NCBI RefSeq assembly: GCF_910594005.1
Contig: NC_057848.1
Location: 132,008,155 to 132,072,154 of the forward strand
Direction of reading: 5' to 3'
DNA from: Cervus elaphus
Lineage: Eukaryota > Chordata > Mammalia > Artiodactyla > Cervidae
Length of the DNA stretch: 64,000 nt
Position 1 is the stretch's first letter. Every line of letters starts with the position of its first letter. Position numbers and translations under genes: made by a program. Shown piece by piece: positions 58,001 to 64,000 of this stretch. The notes beneath the pieces were generated by a model. It saw only the letters and a list, made by a program, of their open reading frames with translations, made no database searches and was not told the origin of the DNA.

Positions 58001-58339
58001 AAAGGAGCGCTCTTTCACGGTGGTCCTTTGTCTCACTGTGCTCATGAAGAGGAAGTGGTGAGACATATGCCAGGGGCCTGGGCAATATGGCCCTGCAACT
58101 GGAGGGCCTGCTTCCTTGCCTCTCACTGCCAGCAAGCACTCTTGGGGCCATTTTGTGTTGCTGGGGACTATGAAGAAATGGACAGACTGAGATTTCTGAT
58201 CCTTTCTCTGCCAACTGGAAACACATCTTTTTTCCGTTCAATGTGTAGTATATGTTCCTACTGAAATGAACTGATATGTTCCTAAAAAAGAGTGCAGTCT
58301 TCTCTCAATACAATTTAAACATGAATAAACACAGCCTAC

Positions 58340-58499
58340 CTTTTTTCTTCCAAAAGGCCTCCTTGTAATACATCATGCACTTAATGACAGCCCCCATTGG
58401 AAGACGCTGTATCAGCTGGTTTCGCTCTGATGGAAGCTCTGGTCTAAAGTGTATCTTGGCAGTCAAAGTTGGTGGGATTGCGCTAATGACATATCGGCA
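58340..58499 (-). CDS. MAOA: MAOA exon 8
   Basis: 160 nt encode CRYVISAIPPTLTAKIHFRP and on through RLPMGAVIKCMMYYKEAFWK(KK), residues 266-319. Lys305 (in AVIKCMMYY) is the conserved lysine that hydrogen-bonds a water at flavin N5, and Cys306 follows. The start is phase 0 after TTTCAG and the donor is GTAGGC. Confidence 0.97.
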
Positions 58500-58654
58500 C
58501 TGAAACAAAGAGACACAAAATACCATCTCAAATGTGAGTCACAGTCTTTGCAGGGGACATGAAACATCACATTTATCATTTTGAGGGACACTAAGCAGTC
58601 ACAATGTATAGTATGAGACCACTGTGAGGCAACAACACAGAAAAAGGCACATCA

Positions 58655-58682
58655 GTTCAGTTCAGTTCAGTTGCTCAGTCGT
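58655..58682 (-). mobile_element. Ultra-short BovB insertion
   Basis: Only the antisense BovB 3' tail (GTTCAGTTCAGTTCAGTTGC and TCAGTCGT) remains between the 7-bp flanks CACATCA (58648-58654 and 58683-58689). Confidence 0.7.
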
Positions 58683-58792
58683 CACATCAACTAAGGCTAA
58701 TAATTTGGAAGACTGAGTCAGAAATATGCCAGCATCAATCATGCCACTGCTTGGATTATATTTGGTTAGAAGCTGCAGAAGACAGAAACGTG

Positions 58793-58973
58793 TTAGTCGC
58801 TCAGTTGTGACTGACTCTTTGCGAGCCCGCCAGGCTCCTCTGTCCATGGAATTCTCCAGGCAAGAATACTGGAGTGGGTGGCCATTCCTTCTCCAGGGGA
58901 TCCTCCCCACCCAGGGATCGAACCCAGGTCTCTTGCATTGCAGGCAGATTCTTCACCATCTGAGCCACCAGGC
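58793..58973 (-). repeat. Bov-tA SINE (antisense)
   Basis: Reverse copy with a deletion around the GACTCTTTGCGAG junction. Confidence 0.88.
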
Positions 58974-59004
58974 TGCCAGAGACCTACTCAATATAAGCTC
59001 TTTA

Positions 59005-59118
59005 AATTTTATTCATTTATGGGCCACACCATGAGGCAGGCAGGATCTTAGTTCTCTAACCAGGGGATGGAACTTGTGCCCCCAAGTCCTAACCACTAGA
59101 CCGTCAGGGAATTCCCAT
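59005..59118 (-). repeat. CHR-type SINE (antisense)
   Basis: Head complement GACCGTCAGGGAATTCCC, 32 nt from the MAOA exon 7 donor in intron 7. Confidence 0.88.
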
Positions 59119-59150
59119 AATACACATTTCTTTTGACAAAACTGAATTAC

Positions 59151-59300
59151 CTCATAAAGTTCACGATTCAGGGTCTCTATGGTGATGTTTTCACTTGACT
59201 GGTCAACATAGGTGACAGGACTCCTCAGTTTCACCTTGTCCCCTAGGAGCTGCATTATCCGTTCGCTTACTTGACCAGATCCACCTACAAACTTCCGTTC
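59151..59300 (-). CDS. MAOA: MAOA exon 7
   Basis: 150 nt (50 codons, phase 0 both ends) encode ERKFVGGSGQVSERIMQLLG, then DKVKLRSPVTYVDQSSENIT and on to LYE, residues 216-265. It contains the GGSGQVSE FAD/substrate-domain segment. The acceptor is CTGTAG and the donor GTAATT. It is the most 5' MAOA exon in the window. Confidence 0.97.
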
Positions 59301-59535
59301 CTACAGGAAAAGGCAGGCAGGGATGGAAATGTGACAAACGCCCCAGGAAGGAAAGCCATATTTACCACTGATTAGAAACCTCTGGAAAATCACAGGCCAT
59401 ACCTCCACTCTCTGCACTGTTAACTGTTAGAACTCATTAGGACAGGGACAGTCTACCAAGACACCTCAGTCACCATGCTCTGTGCAGCTTCACGTGACAA
59501 AAAGCTGTTATTGGTTTATGGAATCACAGAATCAG

Positions 59536-59775
59536 TGGGAAGGGATGAACTGGGAGATTGGGACTGACATTATATATATAAAATAGATACCTAATAAGAA
59601 CCTACTGTGTAGTACAGGGAACTCTACTCAATACTCTGTTAAAGGCCTATATGGGGAAACAATCTATTAAAAAAAGAGTGGATATATGCGTATGTATAAC
59701 TGATTCACTTTGCTGTATACCTGAAACTAACATGACATTGGAAATCAACTATATCTCAATAAAATTTTAAAATCA
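59536..59775 (+). mobile_element. 5'-truncated L1 3' end
   Basis: L1 3' UTR blocks with perfect 14-bp duplication AATCACAGAATCAG (59522-59535 and 59776-59789). Confidence 0.92.
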
Positions 59776-59989
59776 AATCACAGAATCAGAAGGAAGGTTT
59801 CCCTAGACCACTGGCACCTAGACTGAATGCAAATATCAGCAAGCTTCAAATGCCCAAGAGTGCAGTGGATGGAGGGTGTCTGGCAACAGGGAAGGTGCTG
59901 CGATTCTCACAGGGGGAGGCGGTTTCCTTTTAAAAAAAAAAAAAAGATTATTTTTTTCTAGTTTCACTGAGATAGGGATGCAGTTTCTT

Positions 59990-60179
59990 TTTTTTTTCAT
60001 TTATTTTTATTAGTTGGAGGCTAATTACTTTACAATATTGTAGTGGTTTTTGTCATACATTGACATGAATCAGCCATGGAACACATGTGTTCCCCATCCC
60101 GATCCCCCCTCCCACCTCCCTCTCTACCCGATCCCTCTGGGTCTTCCCAGTGCACCAGGCCTGAGCACTTGTCTCATGG
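59990..60179 (-). mobile_element. Short 5'-truncated L1 3' end (antisense)
   Basis: About 190 nt of bovine-type L1 3' end (antisense TTATTAGTTGGAGGCTAATT). The duplication GGATGCAGTTTCTT (59976-59989) is matched by GGATGAAGTTTCTT (60180-60193), with one mismatch. Confidence 0.9.
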
Positions 60180-61106
60180 GGATGAAGTTTCTTAACTCCC
60201 CTCAGTTTCTTAAAGTCCCAGGCCAGGACTGTCTAGGCGCAACAGGCTCATGGTGCTCTCAAGGATCACCTGGTCATCACCAAAAGATGTTCTAAGAATC
60301 TAAATCTCAGCTGTTGAGAACTTTTTGCCAAAATGCCTGGAAGTTTCACTGGGAGGACAGAAGAGTGAAGGCTAAGCATCTGCCTATTCCTCCAGACATT
60401 GTGGACTAGCTCCCTTGAGCAGCTCTATAAGACCATGAGTGCTGCACCCTAGTGCCATCTGCTACACTCACCATGGAAATGCTTCCAGCTTAATCTAAGG
60501 TCAGTCCTTAATACAGTGTATTTTGTAAGAACCGGGGGAATATTTTTAGCCTGCTAGAGATCGACCATTCTTTGAATGATTAGAAATACAAGTAGGCAGA
60601 CTGAAGCATAGCCCAACATTGTTCAATTAGGTACCTTAATCACGTTCCTCCAGAAAGCCTGTGCCAGCAGCCACACAATAATTTTTACACTTGAATAACT
60701 GGCTATTGTTTTAATGATACCACTATAGCTCCTTTTAAAAACATCACCAAAGTAGTTTGGTTTCATGATCTGTCCATCCTCACAAAACCGGAACCATTTA
60801 ATAATTTGACCTCTGTTTTCCAAGAGTTACTCTGAATGTTAGTATAGTGGAAAGACCAGGAACTCTTTTCCATCTTCATATCTAGTATTTGTTGAACTAA
60901 ACTATTAAAGGATAAATAACTATTAAACTATTAAAGGATAAATCTAAGTTCTTTGTAAAGGTATTGTGATAATGGTTTTACATTCATAATCTGAACTATG
61001 CCCTCCAAAAGGTCATGTGGAGTTTGCCTAGAAGTATCTTGGCTCCTCTGAATGAGGAATATAACACAGTACTGTAAAGAAATTATCTTTCAATTAAAAA
61101 ATAAAT

Positions 61107-61110
<4 letters not shown>

Positions 61111-61150
<40 letters not shown>
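61111..61150. repeat. TA dinucleotide microsatellite
   Basis: About 20 uninterrupted TA units, likely polymorphic. Confidence 0.95.
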
Positions 61151-61153
<3 letters not shown>

Positions 61154-61592
61154 TGAGTCAAGATATTTCCAAAAGACCAATATAGGTTAAAAGGAGTAAT
61201 ATGGGTTTTCTAGATGTAAAGGCACTAAAAAAATTCGACTGCCTTATGTTTGCTAAAGCTGAAGGTCAAACTGGCAACCATAAGAACAACTTAGGGACTT
61301 CTGGAGGTCTCCCAAGGAGAGGAATAATTCACTAAGTTGACAATGACTCTACACCTCATACTGTGAAACAGAGCATAAGTTAGAACTAAATTGCTCCCAA
61401 TTAAACCTTATCCCATCGAGGCATAACATTCCTAGAAAAGAGACACCCATTTTCTTTCACTAAGGGAGAGTCTTGAAATAAAGAATCACAGAGTTTGGAA
61501 AATCCGGGAATTGAAATTCTGGCTTTACTACTGGCTTGTTGTGTATCCAACCAGGGAGCCAGATGAGTTACGTTCATTAGTAATGGCTGTGG

Positions 61593-64000
61593 TATCAGTT
61601 CAGTTCAGTTTAGTCGCTGAGTCGTGTTCGACTGTTGGCAACCCCATGGACTGCAGCACATCAGGCCTCCCTGTCCATCACCAACTCCTGGAGTTTACTC
61701 AAATTCATGTCCATCGAGTCGGTGATGCCATCCAACCATCTCATCCTCTATTGTTCCCTTCTTCTCCTGGCTTCAATCTTTCCCAGCACAAGGGTCTTTT
61801 CAAACGAGTCAGTTCTTTGCATCAGGTGGCCAAAGTATTGGAGTTTCAGCTTCAGCATCAGTCCTTCCAATGAATATTCAGTACTGATTTCCTTTCGGAT
61901 TGACTGGTTTGATCTCCTTACACTCCCTGGGACTCTCAAGAGTCTTCTCCAATACCACAGTTCAAAAGCATAAATTCACTGGGGCATCAGAGTCTTGCTG
62001 AGTTGAATCTGCTTCTTGTTGGCTCAATATTTCTTATGAAGAAGATCTTGAAGTATAGAGGTCTAATTATTTAAAATACTAAGTCATTCTACGTTTCCAT
62101 TTTATTAATGGAATATTGCAATCAGTTGTAAACTAATAACCTCATATAGTGATTTGCACAAAGACTCCTTGAACAAAATCTGTACAGTTAAGTACAAAAA
62201 GTATCTTATTTGAATGCTAAGTTTTTTCCATAGTCATAATAATGGCTTTTACATTGAAAGACTAATAGGAATTCTACATATATTAATTCTTTGATAAAAT
62301 CTAGACTCAAATCAGTGTACTCTCCATTTTATTGCCTTACCTGAATCAGTCCTATTAGGTTGGTAATAGATTTTTTTTATATACCCAAATTTGATTTAAA
62401 AGTAAACTCTAGTTATTAAGCACTTAAAAAAAGAAATCCAGAAGCACATTTTCCTTGCACAAATCAGTTACAAAGTTCAAAAGTGTTTCTTAGGTCTTAA
62501 GACTCAGTTTTTAACTTTGTAAACCACATCTGAAGACTTGGCACTTCTGCATTATTGTGTTTCATTTCTTTCTCTTTTTTTCTATTTTGGTTAAGAGGAT
62601 AGTATAAAAAGATTTTCCAGCATTCTTGTTCACTTGGTTAATTTGTATAAGCTTCTGATTGTCAGTTGCTCAGATAACAAGTGACAAGGCAGAATTCTTG
62701 AAAGCATTAAAGTTCCTTAAACCTAAGGCTAAATCTTGAATATATTATTGAATTCTTTACTATCCTGATGGCTGGCAGATTGACAGCTGCACATTTGACA
62801 TGCTGTGGTTTTTGGTTCTGGGGGTATTTTTGGACTTTATTTTTCATTGCAGATTTATTTGGCAATGTACAGTAAAATTTGTAAACTTGCATCAAGTTTA
62901 TGAATAAAGAACCACTTTAAAAAAAAAGCACCAATTCTTTGGCACTCAGATTTCTTTATAGTCCAACTCTCACATCCATACATCACTACTGGAAAAACCA
63001 TAGCCTTGACTAGATGCACCTTTGTTGACAAAGTAATGTCTCTGCTTTTTAATATACTCTCTAGGTTGGTCATAACTTTCCTTCCAAGGAACAAGCGTCT
63101 TTCAATTTCATGGCTGCAGTCACCATCTGCAGTGATTTTGGAGCCCAAAAAGATAAAGCCTGCCACTGTTTCCACTGTTTCCCCATCTATTTGCCATGAA
63201 GTAATGGGACTGGATGCCATGATCTTACTTTTCTGAATGTTGAGCTTTAAGCCAACTTTTTCACTCTCCTCTTTCACTTTCATTAAGAGCTCTTTAATTC
63301 CTCTTTGCTTTCTGCCATAAGGGTGGTGTCATCTGCATATCTGAGGTTATTGATATTTCTCCTGGCAATCTTGATTCCAGCTTGTGCTTCAGCCAGACCA
63401 GCGTTTATCATGATGTACTCTGCATAGAAGTTAAATAAGCAGGGTGACAACATACAGCCTTGACATACTTCTTTCCCGATTTGGAACCAGTATGCTGTTC
63501 CATGTCCAGTTCTAACTGTTGCTTCCTGACCTGCATACAGATTTCTCAAGAGGCAGGTCAGGTGGTCTGGTATTCCCATCTCTTTCAGAATTTTCCACAG
63601 TTTGTTGTGATCCACACAGTCAAAAAGGCTTTGGCATAGTTAATAAAGCAGAAGTAGATGTTTTTCTGCAACTCTCTTGCTTTTTTGGTGATCGAATGGG
63701 GTGCTGGCAGTTTGATCTCTGGTTCCTCTGCCTTTTCTAAATCCAGCTTGAACATCTGGAAGTTCACAGTTCATGTACTGTTGAAGCCTGGCTTGGAGAA
63801 ATTTGAGCATTACTTTACTAGCGTGTGAGGTGAGTGCAATCATGCGGTAGTTTGAGCATTCTTTGGCATTGCCTTTCTTTGGAATTGGAGTGAAAACTGA
63901 CCTTTTCCAGTCCTGTGGCCACTACTGAGTTTTCCAAATTTGCTGGCATATTGAGTGCAGCACTTTCACAGCATTATCTTTTAGGATTTGAAGTAGCTCA
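61593..64000 (-). mobile_element. BovB LINE (antisense), split by a retrocopy
   Basis: The BovB 3' part occupies 61593-61970 and continues, in consensus order, at about 62924-64000, running off the window. The - strand encodes decayed ORF2 reverse transcriptase, including KEMGIPDHLTCLLRNLYAGQ and YADDTTLMAESKEEL. Stops and a frameshift near 63610 make it inactive. It is sense with MAOA. Confidence 0.92.
61971..62923 (+). pseudogene. Poly(A)-tailed retrocopy of an unidentified 3' UTR
   Basis: About 950 nt of AT-rich, non-coding sequence interrupts the BovB. It ends with AATAAA (62903-62908), 9 nt and then an A-run (62918-62927). The 7-bp AAAAGCA flanks both ends (61964-61970 and 62924-62930). 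These are the marks of a LINE-mediated copy of an mRNA 3' end. No open frame of note exists. I do not recognise the parent gene. Confidence 0.75.

Larger units (their letters stand above)
38612..64000 (-). other. MAOA: MAOA gene, 3' half (poly(A) site to intron 6)
   Basis: Monoamine oxidase A is the paralogous outer-mitochondrial-membrane FAD enzyme that prefers serotonin and noradrenaline. Nine exons (7-15), all with consensus splice sites on the - strand, give an unbroken frame for residues 216-527. MAOA identity rests on Ile at position 335 (APISI, exon 9), the exon 8 peptide (TLTAKIHFRPELP...), and the tail SVSGLLKIVGFSTSIT. Lys305, Cys406, Tyr407 and Tyr444 are all visible. Exon 6 and the promoter are outside the window. 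It converges on MAOB. Confidence 0.97.
59301..64000 (-). other. MAOA: MAOA intron 6 (partial)
   Basis: No match to the exon 6 peptide (ending in TNGGQ) was found, so this is intron to the window edge. It holds two 5'-truncated L1s, a TA microsatellite, and a BovB split by a poly(A)-tailed retrocopy. 60200-61080 and 61155-61590 show nothing recognisable. Confidence 0.85.

Noticed and set aside
59301..64000. MAOA exon 6 at the right edge
   Set aside because: No match on - to the exon 6 end (TNGGQ) or to its upstream WFLWYVKQ block.

Overview
The window is mammalian nuclear DNA from a ruminant, most likely a bovid. It is full of Bov-tA, Bov-A2, CHR-type and BovB retroelements, which together are diagnostic of ruminants. 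The species cannot be fixed from the sequence alone. The only protein-coding genes are the 3' halves of the two monoamine oxidase genes, MAOB (+ strand, left) and MAOA (- strand, right). They lie tail to tail, as they do on the mammalian X chromosome, but flipped relative to the usual human display.

MAOB, about 1-21785: intron 8 fills the left edge. Exons 9-15 follow at 3756-3852, 5023-5076, 7675-7732, 11045-11142, 17924-18035, 18823-18885 and 20773-20925 (stop). They encode residues 310-520 in human numbering. Reading frames and splice sites are intact. The 3' UTR carries two AATAAA signals, at 20980 and 21760.

Intergenic interval, about 21.8-38.6 kb: no gene is recognised. It holds many Bov-tA/Bov-A2 SINEs, an L1 with an inverted 5' part, L1 ORF2 debris, a hAT DNA element with an 8-bp target duplication, an MLT1-type LTR, a CHR-type SINE and MIR fragments.

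MAOA, about 38612-64000 (- strand): a long SINE-bearing 3' UTR of about 3.3 kb is followed, at rising coordinates, by exons 15 to 7: 41921-42067, 42252-42314, 42573-42684, 44785-44882, 46079-46136, 52602-52655, 57355-57451, 58340-58499 and 59151-59300. They encode residues 216-527. Exon 6 and everything 5' of it lie beyond the right edge. Exons 9-14 have identical lengths in MAOA and MAOB, the imprint of the ancestral duplication.

Both proteins are outer-mitochondrial-membrane flavoenzymes that oxidatively deaminate amines. The window holds, for both, the covalent-FAD cysteine exon, the aromatic-cage tyrosines and the C-terminal membrane anchor. The A/B selectivity position reads Ile in MAOA and Tyr in MAOB. 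MAOB has Ser-Ala-Gly-Cys-Tyr where the family has Ser-Gly-Gly-Cys-Tyr.

The most unusual non-genic structures are: (1) a 3.4-kb processed retrocopy of an endogenous-retrovirus RNA (R-U5-PBS-env remnant-PPT-U3-R-poly(A), 16-bp target duplication), nested in a BovB, itself nested in an old L1, inside MAOB intron 12; (2) a 0.95-kb poly(A)-tailed retrocopy of an unidentified 3' UTR that splits a BovB in MAOA intron 6; (3) a tRNA-Asp-like sequence in a Tigger-like remnant; and (4) a BovB insertion cut down to about 28 bp. I found no clearly new biological system. The window is a well-preserved paralogous gene pair in heavily retrotransposed DNA.
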